From: Atherinomorus stipes
Taxonomy: Eukaryota; Chordata; Actinopteri; Atheriniformes; Atherinidae
Assembly: GCA_023101725.1 (NCBI GenBank)
Contig: JALJCO010013705.1
Coordinates: 142,817 to 206,816 of the forward strand
DNA length: 64,000 bases
Direction: 5' to 3'
The notes below the pieces were generated by a model. It ran no database searches. It was given only the letters and a program-made list of their open reading frames with translations, and was not told the DNA's origin. Both the position numbers and the translations under genes were made by a program. Shown here one piece after another: positions 10,887 through 23,499 of this stretch (the first letter of the stretch is position 1; the number at the start of each line of letters is the position of its first letter).

Positions 10887-11279
10887 GCTGCTACTAGTTT
10901 AACTACATTTCTCAGTAGCGTGGTCGTAACGTCGCTGTTTTCTACATCAAATAGCTTTTCAGTAGTGAAGCTACTTTCGTAGCAAAGTACCTGGGTAGCG
11001 TCCTCAGAAGCTACATTTTCCCAGATATTTCTAGACCTTAAACACATCTCTCCTGTGTTTACTCCTGATGCAGACGTCGCAGGAGCCTTTTAACTTTGCG
11101 TACCCATCATCCCGGTTCCTGCCCTAGATTGTGTATAAAAACAAATGACCGCGAGAATTGTCTGATGAGGCCAAGATGGCAAGCGTGCAACTAGAGGGGG
11201 AGGATGGAGGTAGAGGCAGAGACATCTTCGCCTTGTGAGTCCCCATGGCCATATGTCTTACCATGTCTTATCGAAAGAC

Positions 11280-11370
11280 ATGCACGTTAGGTAAACAGGT
11301 CTCCCTTGAAAAAGAGACTGCGGTGTCAATGGGACTTACCTGTATAGATGTAGATTAAATTTAAAAAATA
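11280..11370 (+). mobile_element. LINE 3'-tail fragment
   Basis: AGGTCTCCCTTGAAAAAGAG, then GTGTCAATGGGACTTACCTG, is the decayed 'ctcccttgtaaaagaga...caatgggactttcctgg' tail of an L2/Rex1-group element. Confidence 0.6.
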
Positions 11371-11614
11371 TATATCACAACAAGTTCAAGATCTTCGAGA
11401 CTTGACAGAGCAATTATACATTCCGTTGTTTATTTTGCAACCCCAAGAGGAAGCTCCTGTCAACGTCCAAGACGTCCTGCACAAATTTAAGGACACATTC
11501 AGGTATTTCCCAAGGTTAACACAATCAGCTACGCTAGTAATCACAACTCAGCCAGCAAACATCAACAGCTAACATAGCACTAGCCAAAAACGTCATTTAA
11601 AAGCAAAATAATAA

Positions 11615-11690
11615 CGTGTGTGTGCGTGTGTGTGCATGCATGTATGTGTGCCTGTGTGTATGTGCGCGCACACACGCGCGTTCTAAATGC
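11615..11690. repeat. (GT)n-rich microsatellite
   Basis: Interrupted GT/GC/CA dinucleotide repeats. Confidence 0.85.
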
Positions 11691-11974
11691 ATGTGTGTAT
11701 GACAAGAATGGCAGGAAAGGTTAGGAGAAACAGAGCAGTATAACTTTACTTTGTGCAGGTTTTCTTTTTCCTCTCCAAAACAAAACTGTGGTCACTTTAA
11801 ATAGATAACTGATATTTGTGTAAATGGCTGTTGTACAAAATGGGGCTAATCAATATTCTACCAAACAGACAGCTTCATAGCAAGACTACACAATCCAAGA
11901 CGAAATAAACATGTTACTTTAGCCACTTTAAATTAATCAAAACAAAAAGCAATGAGGTAGATCAAAGATCTAAA

Positions 11975-11997
11975 GGGGGGGGGGGGGGGGGGGGGGG
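11975..11997. repeat. Poly(G), 23 bases
   Basis: An uninterrupted G-run. Confidence 0.95.
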
Positions 11998-12303
11998 ATT
12001 ATGGTACGTATAGTAAGTATTAGTTTTGTTGAGGTTGAAGACTTTAATAAACTGACAGATCAAACAGATCAGAGATCAGTTTCATTGATCACTAGGAAAT
12101 GTAGCAGTGTGACTTGGAATGAAGTAAGTTTGATGTTGAAAAAAAAAGTAGCTTTGATGTAGTTAAGCTACTTTTGTTATTTTATTGTAGGTTAGCTTGC
12201 TACATTTCTCTGGTGTGTAGCTTCAGTGTAGTGAAGCTTCATTTAATGTAGAATAACTTGTAGCTTAGCTCACTACATTTTCTAAGTAGCTTGCCCAACA
12301 CTG

Positions 12304-13385
12304 CTTCCTTACGTACTTAAATGGCAACGTCCGTTTCATGCGTTGCCATGCGTCGCTGCTTTCATACTTCCATGCAACTTCTGCGTTCCGATGGTTCATA
12401 AATGAGTTGTCCACAAGGCGGCAGTGCTGAGTTCATAGTTAATTTCCCTGTTTTAATATCTTCTCTGTTTGTTTGGCATCTTCTTTCTCAGTTACTTTTA
12501 TTGGGTTATTTGGCCCCGGCGTTTTTTGTTTTCATTGTTCCGGTTCCTGTTCTTCTGCTCTGGTTTGTTCCTGCATTTCAGCTACACAGCTCAACACTGA
12601 CCCCACAGTTTCTGGTGGTATTGCTCCATCTTCTGCGTCAAGTGATGGACCAACAAGCCCCTTAAAAATGCACCAAATTACGTGCGCAACCGATGCAGTT
12701 GAAACTGTCCCTCCATCTGCATATCCGTCTTCTGCTTCGAGAAAAAATGGGCCTTTATTGGACTTGCCGAGCAGAGAAAATGGATAAAGAACGTTAGAAA
12801 GTGAAGCTGTGGCATATACATTGAACATTATAATTGAGAATAAAGGAGGTGTGTCTGTTTTCTGGAGGTACTTTGGTTTTAAAGTTCGGACATACTGTAG
12901 ACCAAACAACTATGTACTATATTTACCAAGAAAGTCTGAAACTAAGATAAGCATCCACCACATCCTCAAGTAAAATTACAACATTGGAGGTTTCTCAAGG
13001 CAGATGCCACTTGTATGTTTGCTAGAAGTACGGTGTTGCACAAATTTCCCTTTCACCCTTCTGGATTTTCAGTGCAGTTCAGTACATGACAAGAAAAGGG
13101 AAGGTAGTTCGAAATAACCAATGCCATCACAATCCATGCAGCCAGACCTGGTTGTGTTCTGTGGAACAAGCAGGATTCATGTTTGTGATCAAGACACTTT
13201 GAACGTAAAAAAGTTTTTGGCTTTTTTGTGCAATGTACAATTTAAATGACAATAGAATAATCTATTATCTGGTAGTAACTCTTCTCTCAGTCATAAAGTC
13301 TCAATCTTCTCAATCATGCAGTCAAGAATGCAGTTAACAGACAGAAAAAGAGAATACTGTTAGAATGAAACTTATTTTTTTATAT
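12304..13385. other. No gene; possible BED-finger-like scrap
   Basis: At about 12830-12900 (plus) one can read IIENKGGVSVFWRYFGFKV. The W-x-Y-F-x-F pattern resembles the start of the BED zinc finger of hAT transposases, but no Cys/His ligands follow in frame. The rest is unassigned. Confidence 0.35.
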
Positions 13386-13389
13386 TTAA

Positions 13390-14138
13390 AGCAGAACTCA
13401 GTAACTTCAGCTCGGGGCTCCCCCTAGTGGCGTCCTTTCACTGTCGTAAAGTTCAACCCCCCTGCACCCCCACAGCACACAGACGGCTTCTCTACCTGTC
13501 TTTCCTCTATTTTGATCCCTGGATATATTTCTAAGCTTTTACTTGTTGATGCTACTTTGCTACTTTGCTAGCAGCACCACGTCTCCCTCTGCTCAAAGCA
13601 AAGACCTGTCTCTTCTGAAACGGGACGTTTTACCCGCGATTTGCGGGTAAATATGCTGTGGATTATATTTTTCTATGGTGTTGGCGAGTATCAGGTAAGA
13701 ATACAAACTTTTATTTACTTTTTGCAGACGTGACAAGTGATTATTGAGCCTGAAGCAGTGATGCTTTACCCGGCACCCAGGCAGCGCAAGCTACGTGAAC
13801 TACTCTGGTCCAGCAAAGAGTTGGTTATGAGAGCCAGGAGCCGTGTTTAGGTGGTGTGAAGCTAAAGAAATGTTTTCTTCGAATTAGCGCTGGTAGTCTG
13901 GTTAAAATCAGAGCTGGAAGCAGCTCGGTAGATAGGGGACCTGAGTACCGTACATCGGTTTCTGTTGTCGCAAGTTCTGCTCGGGCCGGCGCAGGCAAAG
14001 TTGCCTAGAGCTGCTCGCAGGCCAGAGGCCCCGGCGGGGGGGGGGGGGGACATTGAATCGTTCCGTAAACGCTTTGTTTAGCCCCACGGGGATTCCGAAA
14101 AGCATTTATTGAGGTAAAAAAGTTACTGAGTTTCCCCT
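13390..14138 (+). mobile_element. TTAA-flanked element, family T3, full copy
   Basis: TTAA at 13386-13389 and 14139-14142 brackets 749 bp. The left end is AGCAGAACTCAGTAACTT; read from the right it is AGGGGAAACTCAGTAACTT. A second copy starts at 34910. Internal landmarks shared with it include CGCGATTTGCGGGTAAATAT and GTTGTCGCAAGTTCTGCTCG. There is no coding capacity. A 14-base G-run sits at 14036. Confidence 0.85.
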
Positions 14139-14255
14139 TTAACGTGCCGTCTCTTGTGACACCACGCAATGGTCAGATGATTGTCGTGTCTGGTGCCATC
14201 CTTGTAGTGTGACCACTCGCGAGTCACGAGACACTGTCCGATTTTATGGCACAAT

Positions 14256-15027
14256 GGGACGGATTTATCAAGATCCAAATTTGCGTGTAGTAATTAGCCC
14301 ACGCAATCTGGAATTTCGCGTGAGGGGCTGAACCACGGTTTACGAGTGATTTACCAAGAATGAAGGCGCAAATGACAGTGGGTGCAAACGTGTTGGAAAT
14401 GCCCCGATATAAATTAGGTTTTGCGTGTTTCGAGGTTTGCAGTGTGGCGAATTGCGTGAGACGACAGCACAAAAGGAAATATGGTGCCAGATGAGGTTGG
14501 AGATATTAAACAATAAAATTTAATAATAATAAATTTTATATTTTAATAATAAAAGAAAATAATTTTAAAGAGAACAAAGATAACTGAATACGCTGCCCTC
14601 ACTGCTCATGAAAGATGATTTTGAATCAGATTTGTGCGTGCCCAGGATTGTCCCTCTCACAAGTTGCAGCCTTTTGTGCACAAAGCTTCAAGTTTGCACC
14701 TGCTTTTCAGACGTACTAAAATAAATGCAAAAAACCAGCAAGGCAATGCATCACCACACTTGATAAATCGCCTTGCGAGTGCTAAATTAATATATTTACA
14801 GTGCTATTTCTCCTCTCATTCCACGCACTTTTGCGTGTAAACGCCCCATATTGCATCTTCATTGCGGAAAAAGTACTAAATGGATAAGAGCTGCTATTTA
14901 GCACGTGTTAAAGACCAAACCCTTTTAGCATGCTGTTAATAGATCAGTTTGTACTTTTTTTTTTTTTTGCGTGTGCAGTGAGATAGCTCACGTTTTTATA
15001 CACCCAAACCTTTAATAGATCCGGCCC
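14256..15027 (+). mobile_element. Family A non-autonomous element, complete copy 2
   Basis: The ends are inverted (GGGACGGATTTAT; from the right GGGCCGGATCTAT) and flanked by AAT on both sides (14253-14255 and 15028-15030), a likely 3-bp target duplication. The 772-bp body shares its left half with 600-847 (reverse) and 63890-64000, and its middle with 25-160 (reverse). There is an AT-rich stretch near 14510-14570. No transposase. GCGTG words recur through it. Confidence 0.8.
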
Positions 15028-15030
15028 AAT

Positions 15031-16091
15031 GTCTGTTAGTCTGACATAGCGACCGTCATGAACGATGAAAACAATCGTGTCATCTGATCCAGGGATTAGG
15101 ATCTTTTTTTGTTTGTTGTCAGAACTAACCTATAATGCACTATAACTTTTCCTGGTGAACTTTCTTAGCCTTCTCTAAACTTTTGAATGCACATGTACAT
15201 TGCCCAATGGTTAAATATGTATTGCAGATCATGCTGTTCTCAAAAAAGATGACCTCTGAAATCTAGACGAACCAAGATAGAAAGGTTGTTGGCATGGAGT
15301 TCCTTTGTAAAGTTGAGGGGCTGGTGTGGCTATCTGTACAGGAAAATGTTTACCCTTCAATTCCTAAAACTCCAGTTTAAACCACAAACAAGTTTATGTT
15401 GTGGTGTCATCCAACAATGAGAAATTTATACATTTCAAAGCAGCTGTACTCATAAAAAAGGGAACAGCACATTTCCTTAAGATGGCTGTTTTTCTCCCCT
15501 CATTAGGGACAGTTGAAACAAAATGCCATTTTATTAAAAATGTTAACAAAAGCCTTTAAAAAGCACCAGTTATCTCAGTTTATACCGAATTAAAAAATAT
15601 TTTTGTCCAGCAACAAATACAAATCTTTTTCTGTGTCCTAATTAAATTGGAGAAGAAAAGAGAAACATGCTGAACATAAGTTTGAGAGTCTCTGCTTTTG
15701 TGCAGCTGAAGACAGAATTCATGTTTTTATAATGGGGTCAAAATATGCATTAGTTACAGATCTTAATCCCACAGATGGGAGTCTGAACAAAGTTTTACTC
15801 TTAAAATAGATTTTTGAAAGACAAAACCCTCACTGAATTCTTTAATGTCGTATTCAATATTCAACCCAATGTAAAACAGAAAATAAAAGTGAACTCAATC
15901 TGAATTTGAGCTGTTCTGCAAATTTAAGGATTACTGAACATTTACAGATGAGGCAAAAACAATAATGTGCAGAATAATCTGCATGACAGAATAATTTTTA
16001 AAAAGCCTTGTGTCCTGCTGGAAGTAGCCATCAAAAGATGGTAAATTTTTTGCATAAATGGATGGACATGGTGAACAACAATGCTCAGGTT
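15031..16091. other. No recognisable feature
   Basis: AT-rich DNA with only short frames. Confidence 0.45.
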
Positions 16092-16111
16092 CAAGTTTAT
16101 TTATATAGCAC
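16092..16111 (-). mobile_element. LINE 3' end, part 1
   Basis: CAAGTTTATTTATATAGCAC is the minus-strand 3' terminus of an L2-type LINE ('gtgctatataaataaact' on the sense strand). It resumes at 17110 after the hAT insertion. Confidence 0.65.
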
Positions 16112-16918
16112 CAGTGGTGGGCGGTCAGGGCCAGCAAAGCCTTCTCTGCTGGCCTGAACACTATCAGAAGCATTAACCTACATTTACAACCTAAATTCTA
16201 ATTTTATTTTCTGCAACTGTATTAATTTATTACCAACAATCCATTCTCTTAAATGCTTAGTGTTTCTCTTGGCTAAGCTACTTCCATTACATGTATATGG
16301 TTGCTAGATATTTTTTGTCCAATCAGATTTCAGCTTCTGTCTGTTGCCATGTCAATCTGATCTGCCAAGGGCCTTCAGAATCAGAAGTGCTGGCCAATGT
16401 TCACCAGCAAGTTCAGCTCGCATAACACGTATTGCAGCGATCAGCACTTATCGATTCACTTGTGGCAAAAAAAATGTCTTTCAAATGTAAATATTGAAAT
16501 ATTTAATATTTTACTTCACTGTACAGGTATGTGAAATAATTACCGAAGTTTGCCCTGTTAATTGGAAATATGCTCTGAAAAAAATTCAAAAATTTGCGTA
16601 ATGAATGTTATTCATTTTTCTGATAAAAGTGCTATAATTCATTTTTATTTAAAATTTATACACACAGTTAAGTCCCATTGAGATGCAGCGCCTTTAGCAA
16701 GGGAGGGCTGTTTACCCAACATACTGTACATGTTTTTATGGACATGAGGACAGTTGTGGGCATTCTGGGCTAACAATAACAGTCACAGAACAGCCAAATA
16801 AGTCATTTATTTTATCCCTGTACAGTTGAAATTATACAGCCACCTTGCATAAATTAGTTCAGTAATTCATTTATTTATTATTAAACCAGCCAAATATCTC
16901 TCTCTCTCTACCTCTTTA

Positions 16919-16955
<37 letters not shown>

Positions 16956-17109
16956 TAGGCTATGTAAAGGCTTCTTGTATATTTGTATGGCACTGATGGT
17001 TTCTTTCATTGTTAGAATTCTTTCATTGAAAGTGGTAATATTAAGAAGAAGACTAAGTCAGGGAAGTGCCCACTGAAGGCCCAGGTACCAGATGCACTGC
17101 CCGCCACTG
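16112..17109 (+). mobile_element. hAT non-autonomous element with 8-bp target duplication
   Basis: The ends CAGTGGTGGGCGGT and (from the right) CAGTGGCGGGCAGT are inverted. The flanks TATAGCAC (16104-16111) and TGTAGCGC (17110-17117) match at 6 of 8 positions, as expected for an old hAT duplication. The 998-bp element has no frame of note and holds a (TC)n run near 16903-16950. Confidence 0.8.
16903..16950. repeat. (TC)n microsatellite
   Basis: Interrupted TC dinucleotides. Confidence 0.9.
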
Positions 17110-17580
17110 TGTAGCGCATTTACAACAACTAGAAATAGTCCAAAGTGTTGCAGAGGATGTAAACAAGAAAACAATGAACAAAAACAGTAATAAAAAAAAG
17201 AATGGAGATCACAAAAACACCAAAACAATAAAACCATTAAAGCCCTCCCAAAATAAAAATTAAGCTAGAAATCAAAAAAGCCAATAAAACAACAGGTATA
17301 CCAGAAAAGAAAAATAAACACTAGTTGTCTTGCTGCTTGCTGGTCCGACTAACCACTTCGACGACAGAGGAAATACCATATTTCCATAAAACCATAAAAT
17401 CGACCCTGGTGGCAACAAATAAAGGGTAAATAGAAGGGGCCTAGGATTAATCCTTGATAGACCCCACAGTCATGTGGCAAAGCACTGAGGAGTACTGTTC
17501 AAGCTGGACTGTTTAAGTCCAATCCATCAGATAGGACTGGAACCAGCTCAGAACAGTGCAGGTATAGAGTCGAGAGATAA
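17110..17580 (-). mobile_element. LINE 3' end, part 2
   Basis: It continues the tail begun at 16092 (GCGCATTTACAACAACTAG follows the usual 'agcacatttcaacaac'). The phrases GGATTAATCCTTGATAGACC and CAGTCATGTGGCAAAGCACT resemble the antisense of a LINE reverse transcriptase end. Frames are broken. Confidence 0.5.
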
Positions 17581-17586
17581 AGACAG

Positions 17587-17775
17587 GCCCATGCTTTTTA
17601 TGTGGCTTCCACCAAATTCTCAACCTACTATCAGAATGTGGAGCTGAAATAGAGACTCATCAGACCATGCAATGTTTTCCCATCTTCTATTGTCCGGTTT
17701 TGGTGAGTCTGTGAATTGTAGCCTCAGTTTCCTGCTTTTAGCTGACAGGAGTGACAGCGAGTCTTCTGCTACTGT
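17587..17775 (-). mobile_element. Tc1-like fragment
   Basis: On the minus strand it encodes LSAKSRKLRLQFTDSPKPDNRRW and then SDESLFQLH. This is the start of the DDE domain with the first catalytic Asp retained (SDES). About 190 bp remain. Confidence 0.85.
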
Positions 17776-19385
17776 AGCAGACCCCATAGCTGGACTTTGC
17801 ATTTCCCTGCAAAAGCCCTGCATTTCCATTACTTTTTACATGTGCTGAAAATTAAGATGCTTTCCCGCATTGCTCCCATTTTGTGTTAAAGTGTGTAATT
17901 TATAAACTGACTGTGCGGCAATGGAGAAAGCATTGAGAGCCATCATATCGCACAGATCATCCAGCTGATTAGAATGACACAAATGTCAATCAGCATAGGA
18001 GAAATTCAATGCATGCAGGTCTGTACAGTATGTTTGCAAGTTTTCCATGTTGCACAGTGTGGAGCGTGATGTGAAACAGCATGAAAATTTCAAAGGAATG
18101 CTTCTCGGTCAATGGACAGGTTCCTTCCAAAGCCCATAAGATTCTAATACAGACACAAGAACAGCTACTGAAGTGTGTTTACCCACCACACTGTTTAACA
18201 CTCCAAGTCATACAAGGTCAGATTGTGAAAATAATGTCAATGTCAAGTAAGGTAAGTAATGAAATGAGGTAGCTTGATATGATTCCAGACTCTGAAATAT
18301 GTAGCAAAGTGGTAGTAGCAAGAACAATGGAGGCCTTGATCACTTATTCTGTTTGATTTCACATAGTTAAACAGTGGTAACATTTAATAGGAAAGCTTTT
18401 GCTCTTTCCTTATCAGAAAGCTTGACAAGGTTGAAGTCTTATATTATATAGTGGCTATACAATCATCCTCAAAACTATTCATACCCTCTGATTAAAGAAG
18501 GGAAAATATCAGTTGTCAGTTAAATAAACTGAAACTGACAAAAGTAATTACTGAATCTTTTATGTTAATCATGACATCAAATTTGAATTGTGGTTCAAAA
18601 AATATTTGAAAAAATAAATAAATAAACAAATAAATAAAACAAGCATGATGGGGCTCCTAAAATGTTGTTGAGCAACACTTTGAGACAATCACTGCAATCG
18701 GTTGTTTTCTGTAACGCCCAATCAGACTTCTGCACCTGTTGACAGGTAGGTAAAGGTCCAATTCGAAGTTCATTTAGATTTCGATTCTTTGTGTTCCGAT
18801 TCAATTCAGTATCAATTCGATGTCGATTCAGTAGGCAGTACGTAGAAACTGTTGTAGACTTTTAAATATTTATTTTCATGCCCATGTGAAAATATGTAGT
18901 ATGTCACCTCATATTTTGGGGGTAATAAAACATCTGAAAATAAAAAATAGTTGCTATTTTGGTGTTGTATGATCTAACGTGGCCTTTGTCCATACAATGT
19001 AAATAACATGCACAGCTCCCCCCATATCAGGAGGTGAATCGGTTCAGGGAATTGCCGTTTCGATATTGAATTGCACAGGGATGTATTATGATGCATCAAT
19101 ATTTCTACCCATCCCTAGTGTTCAGAGATGATATTCTTCACATCTTGGTTGCTTGACTTCCTGAAGCCTTTTATCGTCTCTAACCAATCGGCCCATTCAT
19201 TAAATGCATCATGTGAAGCAGGCGGTCTTAATGATGCATCTCTGAATTGTATTTTCAGAGCAACTCTTGGGTCCAGACTTTTGGCAGCAGTGTGATGCCA
19301 GTGTAAAACAATGCTTATGTAATGTGACAGTTGATGGTCATGTCATCATGCCTTAAAGTCATGATGCACCCTGGCTACTTGGGGG
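17776..19385. other. Mostly unassigned; one possible DNA-element end
   Basis: An A/T-rich 'aaataaataaac' stretch lies at 18605-18640. Around 18770-19120, CGATTCAATTCAGTATCAAT and a right edge reading (minus) CTAGGGATGGGTAGAAATAT suggest a decayed inverted-end DNA element. No gene is supported. Confidence 0.4.
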
Positions 19386-19466
19386 ATATACTTTTAGCTG
19401 AATGGTCAGCACAGACATGACTCTTGTCTGGGAGACTGGGGTTCAAACCCAGGCTGTCCTTCATCC
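19386..19466 (+). mobile_element. tRNA-derived SINE head or tRNA pseudogene
   Basis: An A-box-like TTAGCTGAATGGTCAG is followed about 40 bp later by a canonical B box GGGTTCAAACCCAGGC. The B-box stem (CTGGG/CCCAG) is intact, but no complete acceptor stem can be folded. The A-to-B spacing suits an RNA polymerase III internal promoter. Confidence 0.55.
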
Positions 19467-21526
19467 CTGCCAATATAACATAAAATATGTCTTTTTTTCC
19501 CTTTAGGTTATTAAGTATTACAAATCCTATCAAATATAAAGAAAACAAAACTGCATGTATCATATTTTATGCAGGCGTCTGAGACCTCTGCATCATATTT
19601 GACACATCTTCCACTGCCTTGTGGATTCATTGATATTCTGCTGTTAAGAACAGCAGAATATCCTTCTTGAGTCATTTTATAAAATGATTCCCGTCAATGA
19701 AAAAAATGTTGGATTTTATTTAAAACTTAAATAAAAAGTAAAAAGAATTTTAAAAATATAGAAGTTTCCTTATATTCACATGCCAGATCTTGCAGTGTTT
19801 AAGGGTTCTGAAGACTGTTAAAGCAAACCGGCTGATGTGGTAAATGTCATCCAACCCATTTTGCTATGCGTGTATGTGTGTGCGTGCGTGCGTGTGTGTG
19901 CATGCCACTGCTTTCCCTGCATACGAGCAGAATGACATCTCATCTGAAGGACGATGTGTTTCTGACAGGTGATAATGGAAGTGAATGTATGGCTGATAAC
20001 CTTTCTCTCTCTCTTCGATCATCCAGTTCTCCCTCTGACCCGCTTCATATCTGTCTGTCCTAACAACTGCTCTCATTCACATCTTCCTTTAAATGTTTTT
20101 TTTTTTTTATTGTTCTTTAAAAAAAAAAATCCACACCAGTTGCAGCACAAGGGCACAAAGTTACTTAGGTGGGAATTTTCTTCAAAAGAAATAAAGGCTG
20201 AAGTTTCAGTGCAGATGAACAGAAACTCCTCCAGAGGTCTTTTCAGGTGGCTTGAATGCACTTATGTTGCCATGGCAACTAAAAGCTGGTTTTGTTCATC
20301 ACAGATGAATACGGACTGATCGGATGCATCAACTTCATTTCATATTCAGTGATATTTAATCATGACCATGCATGATTACTGAGTTGAAAGCTGTATCTGA
20401 AGAATAAAATTTCCACTGATAAAAATAACCTCCAGATTTTATGTTATCATGGAAAAGATGTAAAAAAATAAATTAAAAAATAAAGGGTAAAAAATAGTCA
20501 ATAAATTTTCCCAAAGTAACCACACCCCAGGACTGATGATTATCACAAGGTTCATGGTACAAAAAGCAAAAATTGCAAGAATTGAATCTGGTTTAACTGA
20601 TTTGTTGAGGTTGCTGTAGCCTGTTAGATATTTTCAAGAGAACAGAAATTAGGTGAAGCTGTTAATCGAAACCTTAGAAAACAGTCCAGTTCTTGTGTCA
20701 TGTAGCATACCTGAGCCTTTTCTCCCTTTCTCCCTTCCTTAAGAATGACTTCTTCACAGCCATCCTTCCATGGACCTCCTTCCTGATGACACTTTAGCCA
20801 ACAGTAGATGGATGGAAGGTCCAGATGCATTTCAAGTCCTCTCATAGGTAAAATGTGCTGCTCATTTATGGCTTAGTCTCATCGCTGAGATCAGTTTGAG
20901 CTTCTCATAATGGTATCATTCTATGATCATTTGTTTCTGAATTACTTCACCTAAGGGTTCCTTAGGAGCAAGAGGTGAGCTGAAAAAGATAAAGGACATC
21001 ACTGAGACAAAGGAGGTCGAGTTGAGATACAACTATTTGAGCCATACTCCTTGCGAAGAGGGATAAACAGAAAGGATCTCATAATCATCTGCCCCTGATC
21101 TCAATAATGTCTTGGAGACATAATTACATAATTGAGATGTCATGAGACGGCAAAAAATTGAGAAGCAAAATACATTTAAAAAAAACAAAAAAATAGCTGT
21201 CAAACTTTAAACAATAATGCAAATAGATTCATTTGTGGAGGAATTAATGGGTTATTTTTTTATCAACACATCATTGCACAGAGTTATTCTAAAATACAAA
21301 TCTGAATTTGGCATCTCAGGAAGAGAAGCCTACTTTGGGCATGTAGGTGCTTTTCCCACAAAATTTACCAAAAAGACTTTTTCCCTCATGTACGATGTTT
21401 CTGATATTTTTGAAGCCTTATATTTAGAATTTTTTAGCATCTAGTGTCCAGAAACAAAGTTATTGTTTACTGTGTAAGTGTTTACTGAATCTACAGTTAT
21501 GATTGTAGCCTGGAATTATGTACATG
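19467..21526. other. No gene recognised
   Basis: A GT/GC microsatellite lies at 19866-19903, with poly-T/poly-A runs around 20097-20132. The 116-codon frame at 19969-20319 overlaps the T-run and has no motif. Confidence 0.4.
19866..19903. repeat. (GT/GC)n microsatellite
   Basis: Interrupted TGTG/TGCG repeats. Confidence 0.85.
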
Positions 21527-22648
21527 TAGGCCCTTTTCACATGGCGTGCTCGGGCCTGTGCCCAAGCACGTTTGACCACAAATTTTGTCAATGTGAAAGC
21601 AAACATGCCAGGCCTGGCGGCCCAGGTTGAGAGGTAGTCCAGGACCTGGGCCACCCACGCTCGGGCAGGGAAAAATGCGTTGTGAACACAATCCAGGCTG
21701 TGCAGGATGTGACGTGGGCTACTCACCCAACAAGCGACAGTGACCAAATCAAAACTCGACCCTACTAAAACTCGACTCGACATGTTTATCTTTGTTGTTC
21801 GTCTTATTCTCCTTTTAATTGTCGTTGGTGGTTTAAAAATGCTAAAATGTAAAATATGAGCGCCTGGCTTGTATTAGAGATGGAGTGATTTTCGATCGGA
21901 TCATCTATTGGCGATCGAAAAGGATGATTGTGATCTTTTGTCAAACGGCGATCTTTAAATAATTTACTGCCATAAGATGTTAAAGACAAAATCTTTAGAA
22001 CTGCGTTGTACTGTGTAGGCTACTTAAATGGTTCTAGTGGAGAACCATGTCTGCATACAGAGCCCTTTGATTGAAGAGTGAATATTGAACTCTAAATTAC
22101 ACGTGTTGTCTCATTTTTCTTTCTTTTTTCGGAGGTGCGCGCTGCAGATGCAGGCTCTCTTTGTCTCCTCTGTTCTTCATCTTCTTGTTTACCAAACACT
22201 TCCCTGCACGACCAGTGGTTTGCTATATTATCTTTCTTTTTAGTCAAAGCTCTCGGAGAGTGCAGACCTCTGCCAAGCAGTTCGACTGCCTTATTTATGT
22301 GTGTTCTGGATCATAGTATCCTGAATTCTCTCTGGATCTGGATTAACTTTCCAAACAATATAGAACTCATTGAGATCCTTTCTTGTAATTTTTTTTTTTT
22401 ACCAAACACTCGGGCCATTTGTATGGAGGTAAATTGAACAATTCCAAAAATTTGGCCTATTAGGGTGATGTTCATGTAAGACTGTTTAGTAGTAGGTAAG
22501 GAGGTTTGATGTTCACCACGGGGTGTCGGTCAGAGCACACAGGACTCGCTTGTACGATTAACTATCTTTACTGGTCACTCTTAATCACAACAGCACAGTA
22601 ATGCAACAAACGACAGGCTTACAGGTGAGGAATTCCAGGACTAGTTAA

Positions 22649-22979
22649 AGCAACCTTTACCGATGTTGCATTCTTACACTATTTTTCAAACAGGGTAAAA
22701 TGCTATGAATGAGGTAATGGAACTATGAAATACAAGACAGACCCACCATTAATCAAAATAAAATATTATTCCAATCTCTAAATATTCAATGAAAACTCCA
22801 ACCAATCCTTGAAGTGGGGTGCACCTCTAGGATTGTCCAATGGACCTGCCTGTCAGACCTTTGATTCTGCATTGGGAGGTAGAGGGAATGAAGGGGTGTG
22901 TCTTAGGGGTGAGGCGGGACTGTTTATATTCAAATAATCTTGCTGTGCTTTCTGAAATGCAAGATCGGTAAAGGTTGCT
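22649..22979. mobile_element. TTAA-flanked MITE, family T4
   Basis: TTAA at 22645-22648 and 22980-22983 brackets 331 bp. The 16-bp ends AGCAACCTTTACCGAT are perfect inverted repeats, and the similarity continues (TTGCATT on both sides). The perfect ends suggest a fairly recent insertion. No coding capacity. Confidence 0.85.
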
Positions 22980-23499
22980 TTAAGGTGAATGCCTGGATGT
23001 GACTGTGGTCTACAAACACAGAAATACAAAGCCTTGAGGAACATTCGTTCAGAAAACAAACACATTCAAGGTATGAATTATTACTAATAAATCCTTTACA
23101 GTTAGGACTAAACATTTATGTGTTCAAGGCTAACAGTTACAGTAACTGGCATGTAACAGGTCAGCTAGCTAAATAGCATAAAAAGGCACATGATGAATGG
23201 AGAAACACTTCTGAATAAGCAAATCAGCTAAATAACATTAAAAGTTACATAAACATCCTGTTCAGGCAGAAATACAACTAGATACTTACAGTTCTTCACA
23301 GATGCACACAGTTCACCATATTCAACTGGCTAGAAATCTATACAACAGTCTTCTCTCCTTATGCTCACTGCTGCTCAAAAATTAAATTTCTGCATCCTGA
23401 CATTATGTGCTCAGTTCCTGCAGCTGCACCCTTCTGCCACAAGTGGGCACTCACGCCTCATCAACAGCCTTTCCAACATGGCCGGTCTCACAATGATAA

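Larger units (their letters stand above)
10887..12303 (-). mobile_element. hAT-type element with CAGTGTTGGG end, partner end lost
   Basis: The right terminus, read inward on the minus strand, is CAGTGTTGGGCAAGCTACTT, followed by GTAGCTTAGCTACAAG-like subterminal repeats. The left part (10890-11030) has the same GTAGC/TACTT-rich texture but lacks a clean terminus because another hAT end abuts it. Inside are a LINE-tail fragment (11280-11370), GT-rich microsatellite DNA (11615-11690) and a 23-base G-run (11975-11997). No transposase motifs were found. Confidence 0.65.

Noticed and set aside
19386..19466. Functional tRNA gene
   Set aside because: A and B boxes are present, but a full acceptor stem and anticodon arm could not be built, so I kept it as SINE or pseudogene.
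20620..20845. Possible further Tc1-like coding scrap (minus strand, 73 codons)
   Set aside because: A few words recall another transposase family, but no helix-turn-helix or DDE motif could be confirmed.
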